NCBI RefSeq assembly: GCF_000878195.1 | Contig: NZ_JXST01000054.1 | Location: 1 to 33,414, forward strand | From: Mycolicibacterium llatzerense | GTDB taxonomy: Bacteria; Actinomycetota; Actinomycetes; Mycobacteriales; Mycobacteriaceae | Direction of reading: 5' to 3' | Length of the DNA stretch: 33,414 nucleotides | Part shown: positions 7,521 to 15,693 of the stretch, in pieces | Layout of the letters: each line of letters opens with the position of its first letter | How positions within the stretch are numbered: position 1 is the first letter of the stretch | The notes under the pieces: model-generated | Seen by the model: the letters and a program-made list of their open reading frames with translations, nothing else | Told to the model about the DNA's origin: nothing | Database searches by the model: none | Position numbers and translations under genes: made by a program

Positions 7521-9563
7521 CTAGATCGGTGCGGCGGCGGGTAGGAAGACTCCGGCGCTGTCTGATGCTTCTTCGGACCGGATGACGTGCACCACGGCGT
7601 TGATCAATGCCAGGTGGGTGAACGCTTGGGGGAAGTTGCCCAGATGCTGGCCGGTGCGCGGCTGGATCTCCTCGGCGTAGAGGTTGAGCGGGCTGGCGAA
7701 CGACAGCAGCCGTTCACACAGCTGCCTGGCGCGGGTGATCTCACCGATCTCCACCAGCGCCGAGACCAGCCAGAACGAGCAGATGACGAATGCGCCTTCC
7801 TCACCGTGCAATCCATCGTCGGTCTCCTCGACCCGGTAGCGCAGCACCAGGCCGTCTTCGGTGAGCTCATCGGCGATCGCCAGTACGGTGGCCCGCATCC
7901 TCGGGTCGTCGGCGGGCAGGAAGCGGAGCAGCACGGCCAGCAGCAGCGCCGCGTCCAACGCGGCGGAGCCGTAGCGCTGAACGAGCACGCCTCGGGAATC
8001 GACGCCGTTCTTCAAGACGTCGGCCCGGATTTCCTCGGCGATCGGGCGCCATTTCTGCACGTAGGCCTGTTCACCTCGAATCTCGGCCAGTTTCGCGCCA
8101 CGGTCCAGCGCGACCCAGCACATGATCTTCGACGACGTGAAGTGCTGGGGCTCGCCGCGGACTTCCCAGATGCCGCGGTCCGGGTCGCGCCAGTGCTTGA
8201 TCGCCTCTTCGACCTGCTGTACGAGCATGAGCCACAACGTCTCTGGTATGTCATCGCTTGACTTGGCATGCAGATACACCGAGTCGAGGATCGTGCCCCA
8301 GATGTCATGCTGGTCCTGGTCGTAGGCGCCGTTGCCGACCCGCACCGGGCGAGCCCCCTCATATCCGGTCAGATGGGTGAGCTCCTCCTCGACCAGTGCC
8401 CGCTCCCCGCCGACGCCGTACATCACTTGCAAGGGACGGTGTTCATCGCCGTTCGCGCAGGACACCTCGGCGATGAACGAGAAGAAGTCGTCCGCCTCCC
8501 GGTCCAGGCCCAGCGTGTACAAACCCCACAGCGCGAACGTCGAATCGCGCACCCACGCGTAGCGGTAGTCCCAATTCCGCTCGCCGCGTGGCGTTTCCGG
8601 TAATGACGTGGTGCTCGCCGCCAGCAGCGCGCCCGTGGGGGCGTACGTCAGCCCTTTCAGCGTCAGCGCGCTGCGTTGTAGATATGTCCGCCACGGGTGA
8701 TCCGGAAAGTCTCCCGTATTGATCCAATCCCGCCACATGTCGCCGGTCTTCCACATCTTCTCGGCAGCTTGCTCATAGCTCTGCGGCGGTGGCGGATCCG
8801 ACCAGGACAATGCGACAAAGACGTTGTCGCCCTCCTTCATCCGGGTACGGGCGTGGGCTTCGCGGCCCTCAATGCCCAACCGCAGATTGGTCGTGAGCCT
8901 GAGTTTCGGGTGAGTGTCCGGATGATTTTGGGCCGAAGCGACGGCCTCGCCGTAGGCGGGTCCGCAGTATTCCCAGCTGGCGCCGACCCGGTGGTAGTCG
9001 AACGACGGCGCGCAGTTCACCACCAGCTCGACGGTGCCGCTGACGCAGCGCACGGTGCGCAGCAGGGTGTGCTCGGCGTCCCAGTCCATCGGGGTGCGGT
9101 GGTGGGTGGGTGACCGCGACCCGACGTCATGCCAGGGGCCCATCACGAGCGCGTCGCGCACGATGAGCCATCCGGTGTGGGTCTGCCAGGTGGTTTCCAG
9201 GATGAGGCTGCCCGGCAGATAGCGGCGTGCGGCCGGGACCGAGACCCCTTTGGGGCCGAGCCGGAAATGGCCGGCAGATCGGTCAAGGAGTGCGCCGAAC
9301 ACGCTGGGTGAGTCCGGCCTCGGCACGCATAGCCATTCCACCGACCCAGCCGATGAGATCAGACACGTTGTCTCGCAGTCCGACAGGAACGCGTAGTCGG
9401 CGATGGGCGGGAACGGACTTCGGTGAGAACCTCCTGCTGTTTCGGGAATCGCACCGATGTCCAGCTCCTGCGATGGGTCAATGCCGTCGGGCCCAGTCCG
9501 CGTGCGGCGCGGTCGTTCACTCTTCGCGCCGCCGTGGATGGACGCAACGTCGGGCGTGGTCAT
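7521..9563 (-). CDS. Glycoside hydrolase family 15 protein, probable trehalase
   Basis: GH15 enzymes are inverting alpha-glucosidases; the mycobacterial members of this architecture cleave trehalose to two glucoses (family knowledge). The N-terminal beta-rich domain begins around IADYAFLSDCETTCL. The (alpha/alpha)6 catalytic barrel carries RNWDYRYAWVRDS, RGIWEVRGEP (general-acid Glu) and EEIQPRTGQHLGNFPQAFTH (general-base Glu). From the ATG at 9563 it is 680 residues, near the known trehalases. A longer frame starts at 9653 but overlaps a transaldolase remnant. The chosen ATG overlaps the last codon of that remnant as ATGA. Released glucose, once phosphorylated, would feed the pgi/zwf operon downstream. 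A glucoamylase-type specificity cannot be excluded. Confidence 0.85.
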   Translation of the reverse strand: MTTPDVASIHGGAKSERPRRTRTGPDGIDPSQELDIGAIPETAGGSHRSPFPPIADYAFLSDCETTCLISSAGSVEWLCVPRPDSPSVFGALLDRSAGHFRLGPKGVSVPAARRYLPGSLILETTWQTHTGWLIVRDALVMGPWHDVGSRSPTHHRTPMDWDAEHTLLRTVRCVSGTVELVVNCAPSFDYHRVGASWEYCGPAYGEAVASAQNHPDTHPKLRLTTNLRLGIEGREAHARTRMKEGDNVFVALSWSDPPPPQSYEQAAEKMWKTGDMWRDWINTGDFPDHPWRTYLQRSALTLKGLTYAPTGALLAASTTSLPETPRGERNWDYRYAWVRDSTFALWGLYTLGLDREADDFFSFIAEVSCANGDEHRPLQVMYGVGGERALVEEELTHLTGYEGARPVRVGNGAYDQDQHDIWGTILDSVYLHAKSSDDIPETLWLMLVQQVEEAIKHWRDPDRGIWEVRGEPQHFTSSKIMCWVALDRGAKLAEIRGEQAYVQKWRPIAEEIRADVLKNGVDSRGVLVQRYGSAALDAALLLAVLLRFLPADDPRMRATVLAIADELTEDGLVLRYRVEETDDGLHGEEGAFVICSFWLVSALVEIGEITRARQLCERLLSFASPLNLYAEEIQPRTGQHLGNFPQAFTHLALINAVVHVIRSEEASDSAGVFLPAAAPI

Positions 9564-9907
9564 CGGCTCATCCAACCGAATGTGCCTGCGCTGCAACTCT
9601 GTTGAGACCAGACCGCCGCGCCGAGTTGGGTCTGCGCTGCTTTCATCAACCAACCCCAGGATCCCTGAAATTTCTCGACGCCGTCGTTCTCCAAGGCCAA
9701 ATGGACGTCACCCAGCTCGACGCCAACGGATGGCATTTCGTCGAAGCCTTCCTGCGACTCGGCCGCCCGGCAGGTCACGGCGCCCGCCGCGATGACCCCG
9801 TGGACAGCCGACGTGCTGTGGTCTGTCGGATTCAGAGCACCCGGCGGGAGCTGAGGTGGAAAGCGCAACTCGGTCAATGTGAGCCTCTCGAACCATTGCG
9901 GAGACAT
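9560..9907 (-). pseudogene. tal: Transaldolase C-terminal remnant
   Basis: The frame contains a degraded copy of the last 60 or so transaldolase residues. Compare VGVELGDVHLALENDGVEKF here with IGIDLADVFIVLEDEGVEKF in the intact tal at 1003-2118, and the flanking VHGVIAAG with DHGVVTGN. The catalytic lysine region and the whole barrel are absent, and the stretch before it is scrambled. It is therefore a dead fragment of a second tal, lying directly upstream of the GH15 gene. This suggests the neighbourhood once held another sugar-phosphate gene or a duplicated operon end. Confidence 0.8.
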
Positions 9908-9993
9908 GCGACCAGGGGCGGTCGTCGTAGCCGTGAGACTGGCCTAATCACTCGCCCAAAGGAGCTCGACGCCGAACTCCTAGGAGGTTGAGC

Positions 9994-10101
9994 ATGTCCA
10001 GTCGAGCGACACTGTACTGGAAGGTACACTTTGATCTACGGTGGGGGAAGTTGAACCACCCAGGAGGAAGCCTTGTTTTCGAAGGACTACGTCAACACTG
10101 A
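9994..10101 (+). other. Possible 35-codon leader ORF before msrB
   Basis: An ATG at 9994 is preceded by a strong AGGAGG and opens 35 codons ending with TGA at 10099-10101, inside the msrB start region in another frame. The TGTAC-N6-GTACA operator lies within it. It could be a translated leader or chance. No similarity is recognised. Confidence 0.25.
10013..10028. promoter_or_regulatory. TetR-type operator candidate, TGTAC-N6-GTACA (site A)
   Basis: Perfect inverted repeat TGTAC tggaag GTACA, 45 bp before the msrB start codon. The same ten fixed bases recur at 12244, 17009 and 25769. Its position before msrB-msrA suggests control of that pair. Confidence 0.6.
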
Positions 10102-10480
10102 GGGGGCGCTCAGCCACCTCCGCGAACAGCAACGCTATGTCATCGGCGTCGTCTCTGGGCAGGATCTGTTCTACTCAACCGAAAGCTACGACAATGGCAC
10201 GGGGCGGCCAAGTTTCACCAAGCCGATTGACGACGGCGCCTTGGACACCAGAACCCACCACCAGCCGACCACGCCACACAGCGAAGTGCGTTCGGCGGGT
10301 GCTGACAGCCACCTCGGCCACCTCGTGCCGGACGGGCCGCAGGAAGCCGGCAGACGTCGGTACGGCATGAACTCCACCACCCTCCGACTTGTCCAGGACT
10401 CATCGCTCGAGGAGGAGGGATACGGCCAATACCGTTCCCTGGACGACTCTCGAGCAGAATCGACAGGAGATTCAGCGTGA
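10073..10480 (+). pseudogene. msrB: Methionine-R-sulfoxide reductase MsrB homologue lacking the catalytic cysteine
   Basis: MsrB enzymes reduce methionine-R-sulfoxide using a cysteine or selenocysteine. Family features in order: YVIGVVSGQDLF, YDNGTGRPSFTKPI, EVRSAGADSHLGHL and RRYGMNSTTLRL. The motif normally written RYC.NS reads RYGMNS here: codon GGC at 10364-10366 where TGC is expected, so the catalytic Cys is Gly98. The substrate-pocket Trp of GWPSF is Arg45 (CGG for TGG), and the Phe after HLGH is Val. The frame is otherwise intact at 135 residues. It starts with TTG behind a strong AGGAGGAA and is coupled to msrA through a GTGA overlap. So it is translated-looking but presumably inactive as a reductase: a recent pseudogene or a repurposed fold. 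The two key changes are single-base, so sequencing error must also be considered. Confidence 0.8.
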
Positions 10481-11037
10481 CCAGCAGCATCGACGGCACC
10501 GGGACGATCACCCGCAACCCCGACACCGAGACGGCCATCCTCGCCGGTGGGTGCTTCTGGGGCATGGAAGATCTGTTCCGGCAACAGCAAGGCGTAGTCG
10601 ACACCCGTGTGGGCTACACCGGAGGCGACAACGACTACGCAACCTACCGCAACCACCCTGGGCACGCTGAGGCGATCGAGATCGTGTTCGACCCGACCCG
10701 GACAACGTATCGCGACATCCTGGCGTACTTTTTCCAGGTCCACGACCCGACGACGCTGAACAGCCAAGGCAACGACTTCGGCACGAGCTATCGATCCGCG
10801 ATCTTCCCCACCTCCATGGAGCAGGAGCAAATCGCGCGGGACACGATCGCGGACGTCGACGCGTCCGGCCTGTGGCCAGGCGACGCCGTCACCACCATCG
10901 AGTCCGCTGGGTCGTTCTGGGAAGCCGAGCCCGAGCACCAGAGCTACTTGATCACATACCCCAACGGCTACACGTGCCACTTTGTGCGCCCAGACTGGAT
11001 TCTCCCGAGGCGAAGTGAGGCGGAGGAACCGGCCTAG
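10477..11037 (+). CDS. msrA: Peptide methionine-S-sulfoxide reductase
   Basis: Repairs methionine-S-sulfoxide in oxidised proteins with electrons from thioredoxin. It is 186 residues, a normal length. The nucleophile is C26 in AGGCFWGMEDLF, and family motifs VGYTGG, HAEAIEIVFDP and YFFQVHDPTTLN follow. The GTG start overlaps the msrB stop, so the pair is a translationally coupled operon; in many bacteria MsrA and MsrB are paired because they handle the two sulfoxide stereoisomers. MsrA keeps its catalytic Cys while its MsrB partner does not. Site A upstream suggests TetR-type repression. Confidence 0.93.
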   Translation: MTSSIDGTGTITRNPDTETAILAGGCFWGMEDLFRQQQGVVDTRVGYTGGDNDYATYRNHPGHAEAIEIVFDPTRTTYRDILAYFFQVHDPTTLNSQGNDFGTSYRSAIFPTSMEQEQIARDTIADVDASGLWPGDAVTTIESAGSFWEAEPEHQSYLITYPNGYTCHFVRPDWILPRRSEAEEPA

Positions 11038-11261
11038 CGCGGAGGGTTCCGGCGCGAATTTTCGCCACTCCGCACCTCCGTGATCGCGGTGTTGCGACTG
11101 CCAGTTGAATCCGACCCGTGGTGGTGGGACGGCGTTCAGTGGACGGGCGCAGTCAACGAAGCCGCAGCCGCGGCTTCCGTCCCGCCGGCGCCGCGGTAGC
11201 TGAGTTGGCAGGCAAGCTGGAGATGCCGACCATCATCTCGACGCTTGAACGCCGGCGCCCG

Positions 11262-11873
11262 TCACTCCGGCAGACACGGATTCGGGTGACCAGTCAGCCC
11301 CAGGGCTGCGATCTGGCGCTTGCCGTGCTCGAAGCCGCACACCGCGATCGACGCGGCAGCCATCGACACGCGGATCCCGTCGCTGACCGGCAACTCCATC
11401 CACCGCATCAGAATCGAGCGGGAAAAGTGGCCGTGGCCGACGAACACGACATCGCGGGAGTCGAGGTGTGACAGCGCCAGTTCCACAGCGCGGTCGGCAC
11501 GCTCGGCTACCTCGGAGACGCTTTCCCCACCGGGGCTGCCATGCGTCCACACGGTCCAGCCGGAAACGGTCTCTCGGATCTGCGGCGTGGTCAGACCCTC
11601 GTAGTCGCCGTAGTCCCACTCTGCGAGAAGAGGGGTGACCTCGTGAACCGTCAACCCCGCCAACTCGGCGGTGACCAGCGCCCGACGCCTTGGACTACTG
11701 AACACCAGCGGGTTCGTCAATCGGAGAGCGGCGATCGCTTCGGTAGCCAGCCGAGCCTGGTCTCGGCCGACTTCGGTGAGCTCGAGGTCGGTGGTCCCGG
11801 TGTGCCGCCCGTTGGCCGACCACTCGGTCTCGCCGTGGCGCAGCAGGAACAGACGGTGCCGCTCGACGGTCAC
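11262..11873 (-). CDS. Histidine phosphatase family (phosphoglycerate mutase-like) protein
   Basis: A phosphatase of the branch that forms a phosphohistidine intermediate. The RHGETEW motif (residues 12-18, catalytic His13) is near the N-terminus and the second histidine is in FVGHGHFSR. The acid-containing segment LLAEWDYGDYEGL lies between them. It is 203 residues, usual for small phosphatases, and it resembles a conserved mycobacterial group. The substrate cannot be inferred. The GTG start at 11873 has AGGA about 8 bases upstream. It converges with msrA across 224 bp that hold nothing recognisable. Confidence 0.85.
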   Translation of the reverse strand: MTVERHRLFLLRHGETEWSANGRHTGTTDLELTEVGRDQARLATEAIAALRLTNPLVFSSPRRRALVTAELAGLTVHEVTPLLAEWDYGDYEGLTTPQIRETVSGWTVWTHGSPGGESVSEVAERADRAVELALSHLDSRDVVFVGHGHFSRSILMRWMELPVSDGIRVSMAAASIAVCGFEHGKRQIAALGLTGHPNPCLPE

Positions 11874-11939
11874 GTTGTGGTCCTACGCGCGAATTGGGTT
11901 GCCCTTACACGACGATGCCATGCAAGCGGAACTCCGTCA

Positions 11940-12210
11940 GCGGGTCGTGTCGTTGGAGCGAGCAGGCGCCCGCCGACATACGTGCCCAGAATGGCATATC
12001 GCAGATGAGCGCGCGGGACATGACTGAGTGCATCATCGCGGCGTCGGCGATCCTGGTGATGACCACCGTAGGCATCGCGGGCACGTCGTGGAGGCGCAGA
12101 TCCTGCAGAGCCTAGGCGCCGAAGTGCTAGCCCCTGATGATCACGCGACTGTACTGACAAGGCGAAGGTCACCCTGCCGCTCCTGTGCGGTACGGCGAAT
12201 CTGACTGCGA
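11940..12210 (+). pseudogene. pdxS: pdxS (pyridoxal 5'-phosphate synthase subunit) remnant, frameshifted
   Basis: Pieces of a PdxS protein appear in order but in three frames. PADIRAQNGISQMSARDM followed by ECIIAASAILVMTT corresponds to the family's PADIRAQGG...MSDP and GIIAAVSIPVMAK. Next comes VEAQILQSLGAEVLAPDD (family: VEAQ.LQ.LG.D.IDESEVLTPAD). Last comes KAKVTLPLLCGTANL (family: WKFTVPFVCGATNLGEAL), ending in a stop near 12210. The N-terminal half with the catalytic lysine region is missing. Identification rests on motif memory, but the ordered hits are convincing. Confidence 0.75.
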
Positions 12211-12243
12211 GTGTGACATATTGAACAAAGGCATATGTCAGAG

Positions 12244-12259
12244 TGTACTGGTAGGTACA
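12244..12259. promoter_or_regulatory. TetR-type operator candidate, TGTAC-N6-GTACA (site B)
   Basis: Perfect copy TGTAC tggtag GTACA; even the spacer differs from site A by only one base (tggaag versus tggtag). No intact gene starts nearby on either strand, so the target gene may have been lost from this decayed region. Confidence 0.5.
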
Positions 12260-12744
12260 TCGCGGGTGGCCCTGACCTTGCTCGACAAAACCCAAGAATC
12301 CGCGGGCCTTGGCCTCTGCGCACATTCAACGGGCGGTATCGGACGATGACACTTCTCGTAGGCACCTCGCCCGGCGCTGAAGCACCCGCATTCGCGGGAC
12401 CGGTTGCCGCGCAGTGGTTTCACCCAACAACGTCCGAACCCTCTACTACGCTGCCCTCAACCCGGAGTGACAGCCCACCATGGAGGCGGCACAAAACCTC
12501 GGCTGATTCCACTTGCTCCGCCGCGACGTGCGGGCTTCCGCCCCGATGACGTCGGGTTATCAAGGCCCCCATGAATTCAACAAGGGCGTCCGGTCTCGGG
12601 TGCCCGCGTGAGGTCACTGCTCACAGGCGGCGAGGCTGAGCATTCGCGTCACTGAGCGTCGCCCCTGATGCTCATCGGATTCACCCACTCAGCACCTGCT
12701 GCAACGAGTCCCGTCTCGGCGATGAAGTCGTGACGGCTACACGT
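12260..12744. other. Gene-poor stretch, nothing recognised
   Basis: Short frames exist on both strands but none shows a recognisable family, a good ribosome-binding site or convincing composition. It follows the pdxS remnant and site B and is probably decayed sequence. Confidence 0.4.
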
Positions 12745-13245
12745 TCAGGGATTCGGTCGATGCCCGGTCCATCCGCCGTAGGTGACGGTGCGCTGGACGA
12801 GGCGCCCACCGTGGATCCAGCTCAGGGCGCGGGTGGCTACCGCCAAGTCGGCAGTGGCAATCAGCACCGTAGAGCTGGTGGGGGTCATCACCCCGTACTG
12901 CAACACCGACCCATCGGCATCGGGACCTTCCCAGTGGGCCTGCCCGACGACCCCGCCGGCGTCGCGCAGCAGAGGTAACCTGCAGACCATCGTCAGCCCA
13001 CCGGGGTCGTAGTCACCGTTGGCGGGCACTTTCCGCACTTCAACCACATGAACCCACCCCGCGGCGTGCGGAGAATCAGCGACACGGCGATCGCCGCCAC
13101 CGACGCCGGACGGGTCCACGCCTATATCCTGTAGCGCTACGACGAGTTCGTCGAACGCCGCCTGCTCCGAGCACCCGCGCAGCGTCATCAGCACCCCTAA
13201 GGCTTTGTCGATCATCTCGCGAATCGTCGCATCCGTATCGGCCAT
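12745..13245 (-). CDS. ANTAR-like domain protein of unknown function
   Basis: From the ATG at 13245 this is a 166-residue protein. Residues about 7-45 (IREMIDKALGVLMTLRGCSEQAAFDELV) resemble an ANTAR RNA-binding helix bundle: a conserved Ala/Gly-Val-Leu-Met core, then the CS..AAFD segment. ANTAR proteins are antiterminators in several bacteria and are numerous in mycobacteria, often with a GAF domain. The C-terminal part (VVEVRKVPANGDYDPGG onward) is not recognised. The frame is open farther upstream to 13440, but that extension is low in quality. Binding of RNA is inference from the family only. Confidence 0.6.
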   Translation of the reverse strand: MADTDATIREMIDKALGVLMTLRGCSEQAAFDELVVALQDIGVDPSGVGGGDRRVADSPHAAGWVHVVEVRKVPANGDYDPGGLTMVCRLPLLRDAGGVVGQAHWEGPDADGSVLQYGVMTPTSSTVLIATADLAVATRALSWIHGGRLVQRTVTYGGWTGHRPNP

Positions 13246-13729
13246 TTGCCCGCCCATCCGACTCCAGTTCCTCTGTAGCGCATACGATCTGAGAGGATGT
13301 GCCCCGGCGTCAAACCGCCCGAGCGGCGCAGCGCAAATTGTACCGCGCAGTTCATCTCGAAGTGAACCGAGTAGTTCAGATTGTGCGATCGGCGCAAACA
13401 TGGCGAGTAGCGCACATGGAGCGCCCGAACGCCGCGGCAATGTCGAGCCAACGGAACGCCTCGCTGGTTGACGCCTCCAGGTCGAGGACGTTCACGGTGT
13501 CGCCGTCGACCACCCGCAGAGCCGCCGGGATGTCTCCGTGCCAGCAAGGGCCGTAACGGCGGTCTGCACGACTTAGGATGGCGACGATGCCGAGCGCTTT
13601 GCTGAGGCCGGTCATCCCGAACCGCGTGGCCCGGCAGATGTACCGCGTAGTGCAGTATGCCTGTCCACTCGACCTGCCTCGGGCGAACCAACATGGAGGC
13701 GTCCGCGGTCGCGGGATCAATGGTAGCTC
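13246..13729. other. Intergenic stretch with possible unassigned coding remnant
   Basis: On the minus strand a frame near 13385-13630 contains ALGIVAILSRADRRYGPCW and VVDGDTVNVLDLEAST, which read like real protein but match no family I recognise. There is no sensible start. Elsewhere in the stretch I see nothing. Confidence 0.3.
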
Positions 13730-14110
13730 CGCGCTAGTTCATGCCGGCGCCTTCGGGCCGGCTGGCTATTCGCGACCAGCAGTGAACGCGACCTCGTCGT
13801 ATTCACGACGTGGCACATTTGTAACCGCCGATGTGGGAGCCTCAGGGCGGCAAGTCCGTAGAGGTGTACGCGGCGGTGTACACGGCGAATTACCTGCTTC
13901 GCTTGACTTCAAGCGCGCCGCCGAAGGCGTCGCCGAACGCAACACGGGGCCGAGTTCTTGACTCCGAACACCCGCTGTTCCTGCCCGTACACCTCCGCGA
14001 CCACCGGCAGGCCCAAGGGCATCGTGCCCACCACCGGTGGGTGTCTGACTTCGACGTGCTACAACCACGTAGCCTACTTTTTCAACCGCCGCTTCTGGCC
14101 CGGGTTGGAC
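13730..14110 (+). pseudogene. acs: Acetyl-CoA synthetase remnant
   Basis: Segments of an AMP-forming acyl-CoA ligase appear in order in shifting frames. VHAGAFGPAGYS resembles the family's VHSVVFGGFS. FVTADVGASG resembles ITADGG. DSEHPLFL then gives way after a one-base shift to YTSATTGRPKGIVPTTGG, the adenylate-forming signature YTSGTTGKPKGIVHTTGG with Gly changed to Ala. The catalytic C-terminal half is absent and the tetR gene begins about 20 bp later. The product would activate acetate with ATP and CoA; this copy cannot. Confidence 0.75.
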
Positions 14111-14131
14111 CGCGTCAACAGGAGAAAATCA

Positions 14132-14755
14132 ATGAACGAAGGCCCGACCCCAACAACCGGTGGCCACACATCTGCCACGCACCGTCATCACCAGCACGCA
14201 CGTGCGGCGATCGTCGATGCTGCAGCATCGATGATGTACCGCCGCGGCGTTGCCGCGACGTCGATCGGCGACATCTCTCACGCGACCGAAGCCAGAGATC
14301 TTGATCTCCATTTCCGCGACAAGACAGAACTAGTCCGAGCGGTCATCGATCGGGAACTCGCGGTCCAACTCGACGGTCACGATGGCGCCGACTCGATCGA
14401 TTCGTGGGACGGGCTCGATGCGTGGCTGTCGCGCGTCGTGAACGCACAACAGACCGTGGATGGTCCGTTCGCGTGTCCCCTCGCGACCCTGGCGACGGAA
14501 TTGAGACACTCCCCGGAGTACCGGCCTGCGTTAGATGCTGCATTCCGCACCTGGGAGGGGCACCTGGCGGCCGGTTTGCGCCGGATTCAGGAGTGCGGCG
14601 AGTTGGATTCCGACGCCGATCCGGACCGCCTCGCCGCCAGTCTCCTCGCGGCTGTGCAAGGCGGATACCTCCTTGCCTCAGTCCACGGCCGAATCGAAGT
14701 CATGCGCGACGTGCTCGACGACGCGGTCGCGGCCCTGCGGCGCTACCAGGTCTAG
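14132..14755 (+). CDS. TetR-family regulator with degenerate recognition helix (LmrA/YxaF-like)
   Basis: A 207-residue TetR-like protein. The ATG at 14132 has AGGAG 7 bases upstream. Helix 1 is normal (RAAIVDAAASMMYRRGVAATSIGDI). The recognition-helix segment that reads AAGCGKSQLYHYF in its neighbour reads HATEARDLDLHF here (residues 50-61). The C-terminal ligand/dimer domain is clearly paralogous to the convergent gene at 14793-15464 (shared VVDGPFACPL-type core, AVQGG near the end). The usual G-K-S/T-x-L-Y contact residues are missing, so DNA binding may be lost or altered. It could act as a dimer partner or be a decaying duplicate. Confidence 0.75.
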   Translation: MNEGPTPTTGGHTSATHRHHQHARAAIVDAAASMMYRRGVAATSIGDISHATEARDLDLHFRDKTELVRAVIDRELAVQLDGHDGADSIDSWDGLDAWLSRVVNAQQTVDGPFACPLATLATELRHSPEYRPALDAAFRTWEGHLAAGLRRIQECGELDSDADPDRLAASLLAAVQGGYLLASVHGRIEVMRDVLDDAVAALRRYQV

Positions 14756-14792
14756 ACCGAGATCTCGTCCACTCAAGTGGAACCCGGCTCAG

Positions 14793-15464
14793 TCAGCTCT
14801 TCGCCGCGACCGGCCGTCGCCGTGGCGTTGCCCTGCGACGCAAGGACAGCAGCGCATTTTCCACCGCATCCTCGAAAACCGCTCCGTCATCGTGTATTTG
14901 GGCCATCATCAACCCACCCTGCACAGCGGCGACGATCGATTGGGCAAGTCGATCAGGGTTTGATTGCCGTGTGAGCTGACCCCGTTCGCGCATGACCTCC
15001 AGGCCGCGCGCCAGCGGTTCCTCCCATCGGCGGAAGGCCGCGTCCAAGTGTGGAAGGTAGGCGTCATCATTCTTGAGTTCAGCAGCCATCGATCCAAGCG
15101 GGCACGCGAACGGCCCGTCGACGACACGGTGACTCTCCAACACCTGGTCAGCCCACCGCCGCAGGCCCGCCCAGGAATCCGCGTGATGTATCGCCGGTTG
15201 CGCCGCCAAGATCAGCTCGACCTGACGGTCGATGACCGCCCGAATGAGGTCGGCCCGGTCGTCGAAGTAGTGATACAGCTGCGACTTGCCGCAACCCGCC
15301 GCCGCCAGAACGTCGTCGAGACTGGTCGACGCCACACCACTGTGACGCATCATGGTCGCGGCCGCGTCGACGATTGCGGTACGGCTGCGCAGGCCACGCG
15401 GCGACAACGGCGGCCTCGGAGTCTCGCCCGTTGCAGCCTTCTCGAGCGTCCGCGTTACTGCCAT
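14793..15464 (-). CDS. TetR-family transcriptional regulator (LmrA/YxaF-like)
   Basis: A ligand-responsive repressor of 223 residues. The N-terminal helix-turn-helix is intact (RTAIVDAAATMM, then GVASTSLDDVLAAAGCGKSQLYHYFDDR, residues about 29-72 in all). The C-terminal domain of LmrA/YxaF type includes VVDGPFACPLGSM and IVAAVQGGLMMAQ. Its ATG is at 15464. A near-perfect copy of the TGTAC-N6-GTACA repeat lies 88-103 bp upstream, which fits autoregulation. It is convergent with its paralogue, with 37 bp between stops. It is my best candidate for the protein that reads sites A-E. The inducing ligand is unknown. Confidence 0.85.
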   Translation of the reverse strand: MAVTRTLEKAATGETPRPPLSPRGLRSRTAIVDAAATMMRHSGVASTSLDDVLAAAGCGKSQLYHYFDDRADLIRAVIDRQVELILAAQPAIHHADSWAGLRRWADQVLESHRVVDGPFACPLGSMAAELKNDDAYLPHLDAAFRRWEEPLARGLEVMRERGQLTRQSNPDRLAQSIVAAVQGGLMMAQIHDDGAVFEDAVENALLSLRRRATPRRRPVAAKS

Positions 15465-15551
15465 CTAACCAGGATAGCGTCTCGTCAGTCGCACTTCCCC
15501 CGTCGACCGCTCGCACCGTCGAGCCGATACCGCGATCTCGTCACAGCCGGA

Positions 15552-15567
15552 TGTACTCAGCCGTACG
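15552..15567. promoter_or_regulatory. TetR-type operator candidate, one mismatch (site E)
   Basis: TGTAC tcagcc GTACG: nine of ten fixed bases of the recurring repeat. It lies upstream of the tetR at 14793-15464 in the 230-bp gap before the antiporter's 3' end. Confidence 0.45.
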
Positions 15568-15693
15568 TTTCGGATCGCACGAGCTCGCCGGGCAGTCAAG
15601 AGGTTGACGACGACCTTGGGGACACGACGTGAGCACTGACGAGATCATCTGCGGGCAAATCATCGAGAGACTTCAGGGAGTCTGCGACGGGCG

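Noticed and set aside
10364..10366. Selenocysteine at the MsrB active site
   Set aside because: The codon is GGC, not TGA, so selenocysteine insertion is ruled out.
13864..13883. GTGTAC-N8-GTACAC as another operator of the recurring repeat
   Set aside because: The spacer is eight, not six, and it lies inside the acs remnant; GTAC is self-complementary, so such pairs arise easily.
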